In this document: in pieces, positions 42,703-51,475 of the stretch
Layout: every line of letters begins with the position of its first letter
How positions within the stretch are numbered: position 1 is the stretch's first letter
DNA from: Pseudomonadota bacterium
GTDB lineage: Bacteria; Pseudomonadota; Gammaproteobacteria; Steroidobacterales; Steroidobacteraceae
Assembly (NCBI GenBank): GCA_021780475.1
Contig: JAJXYR010000043.1
Span: 1 to 59,233 of the forward strand
Reading direction: 5' to 3'
DNA: 59,233 bases
Program-made: the position numbers and the translations under genes
Notes under the pieces: model-generated
The model's database searches: none
Told to the model about the DNA's origin: nothing
What the model saw: only the letters and a program-made list of their open reading frames with translations

Positions 42703-43602
42703 ATGAACCACGATGTCATCATTTCCTGCGCCGTCACCGGCGACGACACCAAGGTCACCAAGAGCCCTCATTGCGCCATCACGCCGGCCGAGATCGCCGC
42801 GACGGCCGTTGCCGCCGCGAACGCGGGGGCGGCGATCGTGCACATCCACGTGCGCGATCCCGACACCGGCGCGTTCAGCATGGAGACCCGGCACTACCGC
42901 GAGGTGGTCAAGCGCATCCGCGACAGCGGCGTCGACGTCATCGTCAACCTGACCTGCGGGATGGGCGGATACATCGTCGTCGGCGATCACGGTCTCGCGG
43001 ACACACCGGGACCGGGCAGCGATTTCGTGAGCCAGGAAGACCGCATGCGCCACGTCATCGATCTGTGCAACGAGGGATTGTACCGGCCTGACATCGCGAC
43101 GCTCGATTGCGGGAGCCTGAACTTCGGCGACGGCAATCGCGCCTACGTATCGACGCCGAACTATCTGCGCCAGGGCGCCCAGATCCTCAAGGACCTCAAG
43201 GTCAAGCCGGAGCTCGAAGTGTTCGACACCGGCAACCTCTGGTTCGTCAAACAGCTGATCAAGGAGGGGCTGCTCGAGGCGCCCGCGCTGATCCAGCTGT
43301 GCATGGGCATCCCGTACGGCGTGCCCGCGGACGTCGGCCATCTGCTCGCGATGACCAATTCGCTGCCCGCGGACTGCAACTGGGGCACTTTCGCGATCAG
43401 CCGCATGCAAATGCCCTGGGTGGCCCAATCCGTGCTCCTGGGCGGCAACGTGCGCGTCGGCCTAGAGGACAACCTGTATCTGAGCAAGGGCGTGTATGCG
43501 AGCAATGCCCAGCTCGTCGAGAAGGCGCGTGTGATCATCGAGGCGATGGGCGCACGCATCCTGACCCCGGCCCAGGCGCGCGAGCGCTTGAAGCTCGGCT
43601 GA
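42703..43602 (+). CDS. BKACE-family protein (3-keto-5-aminohexanoate-cleavage-like; probable dehydrocarnitine cleavage enzyme)
   Basis: 'ISCAVTGDDTKVTKSPHCAITPAEIAATAVAAANAGAAIVHIHVRDPDTGAFSMETRHYREVVKRIRDSGVDVIVNLTCGMGG', 'PELEVFDTGNLWFVKQLIKEG'; context with carnitine dehydrogenase. Confidence 0.88.
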   Translation: MNHDVIISCAVTGDDTKVTKSPHCAITPAEIAATAVAAANAGAAIVHIHVRDPDTGAFSMETRHYREVVKRIRDSGVDVIVNLTCGMGGYIVVGDHGLADTPGPGSDFVSQEDRMRHVIDLCNEGLYRPDIATLDCGSLNFGDGNRAYVSTPNYLRQGAQILKDLKVKPELEVFDTGNLWFVKQLIKEGLLEAPALIQLCMGIPYGVPADVGHLLAMTNSLPADCNWGTFAISRMQMPWVAQSVLLGGNVRVGLEDNLYLSKGVYASNAQLVEKARVIIEAMGARILTPAQARERLKLG

Positions 43603-43615
43603 GCCCGCGCCTCGC

Positions 43616-44092
43616 ATGGATGGGTTGGCGCCATATCGCGCGCGGATCGAGCCGGAGTGGATCGACTACAACGGGCATCTGCGCGACGCCTACTACGGCG
43701 TCGTGTTCAGCCATGCGATCGATGACTTCATGGAGCAGATCGGCCTCGACGCGGCGTACCGCGAAAGCACGCGGTGCACGCTGTACACGCTGGAGACGCA
43801 TTTTCACTATCTGCACGAGGTCAAATCCAGCGACACACTGACGGTGCGCAGCCTGGTGCTGGACTCGGACCGTAAGCGCATTCTCGCGGCCGGCCTGTTC
43901 ACCTGCGACCGGATCGTGGGGCCGGTCGCCGCCGCCGAGGCGGTGCTGCTGCACGTCCGGCAGGGAGAACGACCCGCCAGCGCCCCGTTCCCCGCGGCTG
44001 TCGAGACGCGGCTCGCGGCGCTCAACGCGGAGGCGGCGCCCGAATTCCCGCGCTCCCGAAAACTCGAGCTGCCGAGGCGCCCAGGCGCATGA
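43616..44092 (+). CDS. Thioesterase (hotdog fold; betainyl-CoA or carnitinyl-CoA thioesterase candidate)
   Basis: 'RIEPEWIDYNGHLRDAYYGVVFSHAIDDFMEQIG' matches the C-terminal domain of the carnitine dehydrogenase at 48746-50230 ('VRPEWVDYNSHMTDYRYLHVAGEAQD'). Confidence 0.82.
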   Translation: MDGLAPYRARIEPEWIDYNGHLRDAYYGVVFSHAIDDFMEQIGLDAAYRESTRCTLYTLETHFHYLHEVKSSDTLTVRSLVLDSDRKRILAAGLFTCDRIVGPVAAAEAVLLHVRQGERPASAPFPAAVETRLAALNAEAAPEFPRSRKLELPRRPGA

Positions 44093-46149
44093 CCCCGCCG
44101 ATCAGGCGATTGATCGCGCCCCGCAGCATCGCGCTGATCGGCGCCGGCGCCTGGACCGACGCGGTCGCGGCGGCGGGCGCGGCCATCGGCTTCGACGGTC
44201 CGATCTGGCGGGTACACCCGAGCCGCGCCTCCACCGCCGCGGTGACCTACTACCGCTCCGTGGAGGAGTTGCCGGCGGCGCCGGATGCGGCTTTCCTGGC
44301 GGTGCCGAATCACGAGACCGCCGGCGTCGCCGCCGCTCTCGCGCGCCGCGGCGCCGGGGGATTCGTCGGCTTCAGCTCCGGATTCTCCGAGACCGGCACC
44401 GAGCGCGGCCGCGCGCTCACGCGCGACCTGACGGCCGCCGCCGGCGACCTGCCCTACTTCGGTCCGAACTGCTACGGGTTCGTGAACTTCTTCGATCGCG
44501 CCGCGTTGTGGCCGGATCAACTGGTGGGAACGCCGCCGGAACGCGGCGTCGCGTTGATCTGCCAGAGCGGCACGATCGCGCTGACCCTGATGTTCAACGA
44601 CCGCTCCCTGCCGATCGGCTACCTGTTCACGGTCGGCAACCAAACACGCGTGGCGGTCGAGGACTTGATCGAAATTCTGACCGACGATCCGCGCGTCACG
44701 GCCTTCGGCCTGTACCTCGAAGGCATTCAGGATCCCGCCCGCTTCGCCCGCGCCGCGGCGCGCGCGCGCGCCGCGGGTAAGCCGATCGCCGTGGTCAAGT
44801 CCGGGCGCACCGAGGCGGCCGCGCGCACGGCGCACAGCCACACCGGAGCGCTCGCGGGAACCGACGCCGTATTCGACGCGTTTTGCCGGCAGGCGGGGCT
44901 CGCGCGCTGCGAGACGCTCGCCACGCTGTGCGAGACGCTGAAGATATTCCACTCCGGCGGACCGCTCCCGGGATCGCGCGTGCTGATCATGGGCGCTTCC
45001 GGCGGCGACATGGCGATGACCGCCGACGTGGCCCGCAACCTCGAGTTGGAATTCACGCCGATTCCGCCGGCGCAGGCAACGGCCCTCGGCGGGCTGCTCG
45101 GCGATCGCGTAACCGTCGCCAACCCGTTCGACATTCACACCTACCTGTGGTTCGACCCGCCGGCATTGCGCAAGGTGTTCGCGGCCGTGCTGCAATCGGG
45201 TTACGACGCCGTCGGCTTCATGCTCGACTGTCCGCCCGACGGCAAGGCCGCCACGGAGGCGTTCGACGTGGTCATCGACGAATATATCGACGTCTGCGCC
45301 GGCGCCGGGACTCGCGCGGCGCTCATCGCCTCGCTGCCGGAAACGATGGGTGCGCGAATCCGCGCGAACTGCCTGCGGGGCGGTGTCGTGCCGCTCCAGG
45401 GCCAGCGCGAGGCCCTCGAGGCGCTCGCCGCCGCCGGCGCCGTCGGCGCGGCATGGGCGCTGCCGGGGCCGGGATTGAGCCTGCCGGTCCGCGGCCCGGC
45501 CGGCACGGCGGTGCGCACGCTGACCGAGCACGAGGGCAAGGCGGAACTGTCGACGTTCGGCGTGCCGGTACCGCGCAGCACGCTCGCCGCGCCGTCGGCC
45601 GCGGCCGCCGCCGCGACGGCGCTCGGCTTTCCCGTGGTGCTCAAGGCCGTCGGCGCCCATCTGGAACACAAGACGGAGGTCGGCGGCGTCGCCTTGAACC
45701 TGCGAGACGCCGCCGAAGTCGAGGAGGCGGCCGGTCGGCTCGGCGCCCTGTCGCACACCCTGCTCGTCGAGGAAATGATCGTCGACGGGATCGCGGAACT
45801 CATCGTCGGCGTCATAGTCGATCCGCAATTCGGCCAGGTTCTGGTGCTCGGCGCGGGCGGCGTGCTCGCCGAACTGCTCGCGGACACGGTGAGTCTGTTG
45901 CCGCCGTGGACGGATGCGGCCGTCGGGGCCGCGCTGGCCCGGCTCAAGGTCGCCCGGCTGATCGGCGGCTTTCGCGGCAGGCCGCCGGGCGATCTCCGTG
46001 CGCTGGTCGATGCGATCGTGCGCATCGGCGAATTCGCCGCCGCCCGACGCGAGCAGCTGATGGAGCTGGACGTCAATCCCATCCTGGTGCGACCCGCCGG
46101 CCGCGGCGTGGTCGCGGTGGACACACTGATTCGGTTGGTACAGGAGTAG
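44089..46149 (+). CDS. ADP-forming acyl-CoA synthetase (CoA-binding + ATP-grasp), candidate betaine:CoA ligase
   Basis: 'LIAPRSIALIGAG', 'HSHTGALAGTDAVFDAFCRQAG', ATP-grasp region 'GFPVVLKAVGAHLEHKTEVGGVALNLRDAAEV...LMELDVNPILVRPAGRGVVAVDTLI'. Confidence 0.88.
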   Translation: MTPPIRRLIAPRSIALIGAGAWTDAVAAAGAAIGFDGPIWRVHPSRASTAAVTYYRSVEELPAAPDAAFLAVPNHETAGVAAALARRGAGGFVGFSSGFSETGTERGRALTRDLTAAAGDLPYFGPNCYGFVNFFDRAALWPDQLVGTPPERGVALICQSGTIALTLMFNDRSLPIGYLFTVGNQTRVAVEDLIEILTDDPRVTAFGLYLEGIQDPARFARAAARARAAGKPIAVVKSGRTEAAARTAHSHTGALAGTDAVFDAFCRQAGLARCETLATLCETLKIFHSGGPLPGSRVLIMGASGGDMAMTADVARNLELEFTPIPPAQATALGGLLGDRVTVANPFDIHTYLWFDPPALRKVFAAVLQSGYDAVGFMLDCPPDGKAATEAFDVVIDEYIDVCAGAGTRAALIASLPETMGARIRANCLRGGVVPLQGQREALEALAAAGAVGAAWALPGPGLSLPVRGPAGTAVRTLTEHEGKAELSTFGVPVPRSTLAAPSAAAAAATALGFPVVLKAVGAHLEHKTEVGGVALNLRDAAEVEEAAGRLGALSHTLLVEEMIVDGIAELIVGVIVDPQFGQVLVLGAGGVLAELLADTVSLLPPWTDAAVGAALARLKVARLIGGFRGRPPGDLRALVDAIVRIGEFAAARREQLMELDVNPILVRPAGRGVVAVDTLIRLVQE

Positions 46150-46152
46150 CGC

Positions 46153-46938
46153 ATGACGGACGACGACGCGGGCATCAAGACTTCGCGCAGCGGAACGGTT
46201 CTCGAGGTGACGATCGACCGACCCAAGGCGAACGCGATCGATCTGGCGGCCAGCCGCCGGCTCAACGACGTGTTCACGGCGTTCCGCGACGATGCCGCGC
46301 TGCGCATCGCGATCGTCACCGGTGCCGGCGAGCGCTTCTTCTGCCCGGGCTGGGATCTGAAGGCCGCGGCGGCCGGCGAGAAGTCCGACGAGGACTGGGG
46401 CGTCGGCGGCTTCGGCGGCCTGAATTATCCACGCAATCTCAACAAGCCGGTGATCGCCGCGGTCAACGGCATCGCCTGCGGCGGGGGCTTCGAGATCGTG
46501 CTGGGCACCGACATCATCGTCATGGAAGAGCACGCGAAATTCGCGCTGCCCGAAATCAACGTCGGCGTGCTGGCCGACGCCGGCACGATCAAGCTGCCGC
46601 GCCGGGTGCCGTACCACGTCGCGGTCGAATTCCTGATGACGGGGCGATGGATGGACGCCGCGGAGGCGAAGCATTGGGGGCTCGCGAACCACGTCGTGCC
46701 GAAGGGCGGCGCCATGGCCAAGGCGCGCGAAATAGCGCAGCAGCTCGCCGGCGGTCCGCCGCTGCTCTTCCCCGCGATCAAACAGCTCATGCGCCACGCC
46801 GAGGTGGTCGCCGAACACGAGGCGTTCGCGCTGCACGACGCGCTCGATGCGGTACAGCGGGTGGTGCGCTCGGACGATCTGAAGGAGGGAACGCGCGCCT
46901 TTGCCGAAAAGCGCGCGCCCCGCTGGACCGGGAGCTAG
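46153..46938 (+). CDS. caiD: Enoyl-CoA hydratase, CaiD-like (carnitinyl-CoA dehydratase)
   Basis: 'GTVLEVTIDRPKANAIDLAASRRLNDVFTAFRDDAALRIAIVTGAGERFFCPGWDLKAAAAGEKSDEDWGVGGFGGL' strongly resembles E. coli CaiD. Confidence 0.85.
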   Translation: MTDDDAGIKTSRSGTVLEVTIDRPKANAIDLAASRRLNDVFTAFRDDAALRIAIVTGAGERFFCPGWDLKAAAAGEKSDEDWGVGGFGGLNYPRNLNKPVIAAVNGIACGGGFEIVLGTDIIVMEEHAKFALPEINVGVLADAGTIKLPRRVPYHVAVEFLMTGRWMDAAEAKHWGLANHVVPKGGAMAKAREIAQQLAGGPPLLFPAIKQLMRHAEVVAEHEAFALHDALDAVQRVVRSDDLKEGTRAFAEKRAPRWTGS

Positions 46939-48098
46939 CCGCCCAACGGCCGCAACAGCGCGCGCGAGATGATCATGCGCTGGATCTCGCTGGTTCCCTC
47001 CCAGATCCGCTCGATGCGCGCGTCGCGCCAGATTCGCTCGATCGGCAGGTCGCTCATCAATCCCATGCCGCCGTGAATCTGCAGCGCCTCGTCGGCAACC
47101 ATCGCGAGCACCTCGCTCGCCTTCAGTTTGGCGATTGCCATGTCCATGTCGGTCGAGGTCCCGCGGTCGTGCTTCCACGCGGCCTGCAACACCAATAATT
47201 CGGCCGCGCGGATCTCCACGGCCATGTCGGCAAGCTTGAAGCCGACCCCCTGAAACTTGCCTATCGTCTGGCCGAACTGGGTCCGTTCCGCGGCCCAGCG
47301 GGTGGCCAGATCCATCGCCCGCTCCGCGCGTCCGAGACAGGTCGCGGCCACCTGCAGTCGCGTCGCGCCGAGCCAGCTGTTGGCGACCTCGAAGCCGCGG
47401 TGCAGTTCGCCGAGGATCGCGCTACGCGGCACGCGGCAGTCATTGAACTCCAGGATGCTGTTCGTGTAGCCGCGGTGGGAGACGTTCTTGTAGCCGGCGC
47501 GGATCTCGAATCCGGGATGGCCGCGGTCGATCAGGAACGCGGTAATCAGCTTGCGCACGCCGCGGCTGCCGTTTTCCTCCCCCGAAGCCGCGAACAGGAT
47601 CACGTAGTCGGAGTGATCGGCGTGGCTGATGAAATGCTTCGTGCCGTTGATCACGAAATCATCCCCGGAGGCCACGGCCGAGGTCTTCATGCCGCGAAGG
47701 TCGGAACCCGCTCCGGGCTCGGTCATCGCCAGGCATTCGGTGCGCGTGCCGCGCACCGTCGGCAGCAGGTAACGCTCACGCTGTTCATCCCGGCACGCGA
47801 GCAGAATATTCGAAGGCCGGCCGACGCAGGACCAGTGCAGCGCGTAGTTGGCCGCGCCGAGCTCCTTCTCGTACAGCGCCCAGGTGACCGTGTCCAGGCC
47901 GGCACCGCCGACTTCGACCGGCATGTTGGCGGCGTAGAGGCCGGCGTCGATCGCCCTCGCCTTCAGTTCGTCGCGCAGATCGTCGCGCAAGACCCCGCTC
48001 GCCTCGATTTCCGGCTCGTGCGGATACAGTTCCGTGCGGACGAAATCGCGCGTGGTGTCGATGATCAGCTGCTGTTCGTCGGTCAACGAGAAATCCAT
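46935..48098 (-). CDS. Acyl-CoA dehydrogenase (crotonobetainyl/gamma-butyrobetainyl-CoA dehydrogenase candidate)
   Basis: 'MDFSLTDEQQLIIDTTRDFVRTELYPHEPEIEASG', 'AMTEPGAGSDLRGMKTSAV', 'DEALQIHGGMGLMSDLPIERIWRDARIERIWEGTSEIQRMIISR'. Confidence 0.9.
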   Translation of the reverse strand: MDFSLTDEQQLIIDTTRDFVRTELYPHEPEIEASGVLRDDLRDELKARAIDAGLYAANMPVEVGGAGLDTVTWALYEKELGAANYALHWSCVGRPSNILLACRDEQRERYLLPTVRGTRTECLAMTEPGAGSDLRGMKTSAVASGDDFVINGTKHFISHADHSDYVILFAASGEENGSRGVRKLITAFLIDRGHPGFEIRAGYKNVSHRGYTNSILEFNDCRVPRSAILGELHRGFEVANSWLGATRLQVAATCLGRAERAMDLATRWAAERTQFGQTIGKFQGVGFKLADMAVEIRAAELLVLQAAWKHDRGTSTDMDMAIAKLKASEVLAMVADEALQIHGGMGLMSDLPIERIWRDARIERIWEGTSEIQRMIISRALLRPLGG

Positions 48099-48111
48099 CG
48101 TCGAACTCCTG

Positions 48112-48735
48112 TCAGGATTGCGCCGCGGCGCGCGGCGTGCGGGTCTCGGCCCTGACCCGCAGCATGTCGAGCTGCAGGCGCAGCTGCGCGACCTGCGTCG
48201 CCGGCGGCCAGTCGGCGGGGCTGGTGACGACGCTCGCGGTCAGCCCGTTGATGAAGGTCACGACCGAGCGCAAGGCCTCGTCGCGCACCCTTTTCGGCCA
48301 GTCGGTCGAGGCCGGCCAGTGCAGCGCGAAGCAGCGCGCGTAGACGCGCAGGTACTCACGATGAACCCAGGCGTTCAGACGCCTGACTTCCTTGTCCGCG
48401 GAAACCCTGCCCCAGAAAGCCATCCAGAAGGCGCATTCGGCGAACCGTCGCTCGTCGAGCGGCAGCGCCTCCGACAACACGCCGAGCAGTCCCGCCCCGT
48501 CGTGTCCGCGTTGGTGCGTCAACCGATCCTCGATGCGCTTCAGCATCAATCGCAGACCGGCGAGGATGATCTGCTGCTTCGACTCATAGTAGTGGGCGAT
48601 CATCCCGGTCGTGTAGCCCGCCGCGGCCGCGATGCGGGCGACCGTCGCGTGCTCGAAGCCGTGGGCGGCGACCACCTCGCACGCGATCCGGGCGATCTCC
48701 TCGCGGCGCGCGTCGTGGTCCACGATCTTCGGCAT
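48112..48735 (-). CDS. TetR/AcrR (BetI-like) transcriptional regulator
   Basis: HTH 'RREEIARIACEVVAAHGFEHATVARIAAAAGYTTGMIAHYYESKQQIILAGL'. Confidence 0.88.
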   Translation of the reverse strand: MPKIVDHDARREEIARIACEVVAAHGFEHATVARIAAAAGYTTGMIAHYYESKQQIILAGLRLMLKRIEDRLTHQRGHDGAGLLGVLSEALPLDERRFAECAFWMAFWGRVSADKEVRRLNAWVHREYLRVYARCFALHWPASTDWPKRVRDEALRSVVTFINGLTASVVTSPADWPPATQVAQLRLQLDMLRVRAETRTPRAAAQS

Positions 48736-48745
48736 CGCCGCGCCT

Positions 48746-50230
48746 TCAGGCCCTGGCCGAACCGATCCCGCGGCCGGCGGCGGCCGGCACAGCCAGCGCG
48801 GCATGCGCCTTGCGCAGGCGCTCGAGCCGGGCGCGCACGCCGGCCTCGATCGGAGCCGCCTTGGCGGCGGCGGTGTCGACGTGCAGGTGCATCTGTTCGC
48901 AGTGCGACAACAGCGCATCGTCGGACCGGCGGTGCAGGCGATGAAAGACGCGCAGGCGCTTGTCGTCGACGTCGAGCACCTGGGTCGTCATGTAGACCGG
49001 CTCGCCCGCCTTCGCCTCGCGCAGGTAGGCGACGTGCGACTCGACGTCGTAGAACATGCGTCCGGACCGGCGGTACGCGTCATCGATGCCGACGAGCCGA
49101 TAGAGCGCATCCTGGGCTTCACCGGCCACGTGCAGATAGCGGTAATCGGTCATGTGGGAGTTGTAGTCGACCCATTCCGGCCGGACGGTCGTGTCGATCA
49201 ACCGCAGCGGCCCCGGCGCATCGAGGTCCGCAGCCGGTGTTTGCGCGTCGGAGTCCCGGTAGAGCCGCTCCTCGAGCGCACGCAGCGTGGAGCCGGCGCC
49301 GATGTCGTACTGCCGCAGGACCTGCTGGATCGCGACCAGGTAATCATCGCGCAGGCGCTCCAACTCTCGGATCGAGCGGCCGCGCGCCTCGGCCTGGGTA
49401 CCCTCGACCATGCGATCGATCAGCGTCTCGGTGAGCTCCGGCGCCTCGAGCTTGGTCCACGGCCACTTCAGGCAGGGGCCGAATTGCGCCAGCATGTGCC
49501 GCATGCCCGACTCGCCGCCGGCGAGGTGATAGATCAGGTTGGTGCCCATGGCCGCCCAGCGCAGGCCGGGCCCGTAGATGATGGCATCGTCGAGCTCCCC
49601 GGTGGTGGCGACGCCGTCATTGACCATGTGCAGGATTTCGCGCCAAAGCGCCTCCTGCAGACGGTCGGTCAGATGACCGGGCACCTCGCGGCGCACGTGC
49701 AGCGGGTGCATGCCGATGTAACGGAGGAAATCGGACGCCGCGTCGATGGTCGTCTGCGTGGTTTTCGCCCCGCCGACCACCTCGACCAAGGGCAGAAGGT
49801 AGACGGGATTGAACGGATGCGCGACGCAAAAACGCTCCGGGGCCGTCATGTCCCTCTGCAGATCGCTCGGCATCAGACCCGAGGTGCTCGAGGCGATGAT
49901 GACGTCGGCCGCGGCGTGGCGGCTGACCTCGCCCAGCAGCCGCTGCTTCAATTCAAGCTGCTCTGGAATGTTCTCCTGGATGAAGTCGGCCTTTTCGGCC
50001 ATCTCGCGCAGGTTCGTCGTGAAGGAAAGCCGCCCTTTCGGCGGCAACGGAGCCGAGGTCAGCCGCGCGAGCGCGGGCTCGGCGTTGGCGACCGCGCCGC
50101 GCATCCACGCCTCCATCTCCGGCTTCACATCCGCGGCGATGACGTCGATGCCGAAATGCAGCGCCCGCGCCGCCCAGCCGCCGCCGATCACGCCGGTCCC
50201 CAGAAGTCCCAGTGTCTTCACTTTTCTCAC
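48746..50230 (-). CDS. L-carnitine dehydrogenase fused to C-terminal thioesterase domain
   Basis: 3-hydroxyacyl-CoA-dehydrogenase fold 'VKTLGLLGTGVIGGGWAARALHFGIDVIAADVKPE' and 'RFCVAHPFNPVYLLPLVEVVGG', then hotdog domain 'RPEWVDYNSHMTDYRYL'. GTG start at 50230 with GAGG upstream. Confidence 0.88.
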   Translation of the reverse strand: MRKVKTLGLLGTGVIGGGWAARALHFGIDVIAADVKPEMEAWMRGAVANAEPALARLTSAPLPPKGRLSFTTNLREMAEKADFIQENIPEQLELKQRLLGEVSRHAAADVIIASSTSGLMPSDLQRDMTAPERFCVAHPFNPVYLLPLVEVVGGAKTTQTTIDAASDFLRYIGMHPLHVRREVPGHLTDRLQEALWREILHMVNDGVATTGELDDAIIYGPGLRWAAMGTNLIYHLAGGESGMRHMLAQFGPCLKWPWTKLEAPELTETLIDRMVEGTQAEARGRSIRELERLRDDYLVAIQQVLRQYDIGAGSTLRALEERLYRDSDAQTPAADLDAPGPLRLIDTTVRPEWVDYNSHMTDYRYLHVAGEAQDALYRLVGIDDAYRRSGRMFYDVESHVAYLREAKAGEPVYMTTQVLDVDDKRLRVFHRLHRRSDDALLSHCEQMHLHVDTAAAKAAPIEAGVRARLERLRKAHAALAVPAAAGRGIGSARA

Positions 50231-50260
50231 GATCAACGCCCTCGTTCGCCGCCGCCGGAT

Positions 50261-50285
50261 TTGTAATATCACGAATATAATATAA
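50261..50285. promoter_or_regulatory. AT-rich 25-bp imperfect palindrome (element C2) upstream of the carnitine dehydrogenase gene
   Basis: TTGTAATATCACGAATATAATATAA; TTGTAATAT-N7-ATAATATAA arms match 7/9; 20/25 identical to 42641-42665. Confidence 0.55.
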
Positions 50286-50324
50286 AAACGCGCGCGCGGC
50301 GAGGCGCCCGAGGCCGGCGGTGGA

Positions 50325-51470
50325 CTATTCGAGCAGCAACACCGCCGATTCGGCCGTCCAGCTCAGGTACACCTCGTCGCTCCAGTCGATCGCCCACTGC
50401 GAACTGCGGCGCTCGTTTTGCGCGAAAACGGTGACGATCTTGCCGCAGTCGAGTTTGATGCGATACGTGGAACGGTTGCCGAGATAGCCGAGTTCCCAGA
50501 CCATTCCCCTGAGCTGATTCATCCGGGTCCCCGACACCGGCTCCTTGGTCAATTTGATCTTCTCCGGCCTCACCGCCAGCCACACGCGCTGCCCCCTGGC
50601 GTGCCTTCCGGGGTCGTCCGCGACCAGGGCGGTCCCGGTCTGCGCGCAGTTCAGCGTGGTAAAGCCCGCCTCGCTGTGATCGACCTCGCCCTCGAACAGG
50701 TTCGTGGTGCCGACGAAGTCCGCGACGAACCGGTTGCGCGGGAACTCGTAGATGTCGGCCGGTGCGCCCACCTGCTGGACCTGGCCATGATTCATCACCG
50801 CGATCCGCGTCGACAGGGCCATCGCCTCGTCCTGATCGTGCGTGACGAACACGAACGTGATGCCGACCCGGTATTGGATGTTCATGAGCTCGAACTGGGT
50901 CTGCTCGCGCAGCTTCTTGTCGAGCGCGCTCAAGGGCTCGTCGAGCAACAGCACCTTGGGCCGCCGGATCAGCGCGCGCGCGAGCGCGACGCGCTGCCGC
51001 TGGCCGCCCGACAATTGGTGCGGCTTTCGCCGGGCGAGCGGACCGAGTTCGACCATGTCCAGCGCCTCGGTCACGCGCTTCGCCTTGACCGCCGCGTCCT
51101 CGCGGATGCGGCGCAATCCGTAGCCGACGTTCTGTTCGACCGTCATGTGCGGAAACAGCGCGTAGGACTGGAACATCATGTTGACGGGCCGCTCGTGCGG
51201 CGGCACGCCGCTCATGTCCGCGTCCTCGATCAGGATCCGCCCGGAGCTCGGCGCGGCAAATCCGGCGAGCATGCGCAGCAGCGTCGTCTTCCCGCAGCCC
51301 GAGGCGCCGACCAGCGCGAACATCTCGCCCTTGTAGATGCGCAGGTCCACCCCGTCGACCGCCGTGAACGCACCGAAGGTCTTGACCACGTTCTCGATGA
51401 CGATCTGCGGCTTTGCGGCCGGATCGAGCCACGGGCGGTCGCCGGTCGACTGTTGCTGGGCGGAGAGCAT
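50325..51470 (-). CDS. ABC transporter ATP-binding protein, PotA/PotG-like (spermidine/putrescine type)
   Basis: Walker A 'GASGCGKTTLLRMLAGFAAPSSGRILIEDADMSGVPPHERPVNMMFQSYALFPHMTVEQNVGYGL', 'LSGGQRQRVALARALIRRPKVLLLDEPLSALDKKLR', TOBE-like C-terminus. Confidence 0.92.
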   Translation of the reverse strand: MLSAQQQSTGDRPWLDPAAKPQIVIENVVKTFGAFTAVDGVDLRIYKGEMFALVGASGCGKTTLLRMLAGFAAPSSGRILIEDADMSGVPPHERPVNMMFQSYALFPHMTVEQNVGYGLRRIREDAAVKAKRVTEALDMVELGPLARRKPHQLSGGQRQRVALARALIRRPKVLLLDEPLSALDKKLREQTQFELMNIQYRVGITFVFVTHDQDEAMALSTRIAVMNHGQVQQVGAPADIYEFPRNRFVADFVGTTNLFEGEVDHSEAGFTTLNCAQTGTALVADDPGRHARGQRVWLAVRPEKIKLTKEPVSGTRMNQLRGMVWELGYLGNRSTYRIKLDCGKIVTVFAQNERRSSQWAIDWSDEVYLSWTAESAVLLLE

Positions 51471-51475
51471 GCGCC

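Noticed and set aside
43807-47178. 1123-aa minus-strand ORF
   Set aside because: Antisense to the thioesterase, acyl-CoA synthetase and CaiD genes, which have clear family motifs; shadow ORF.
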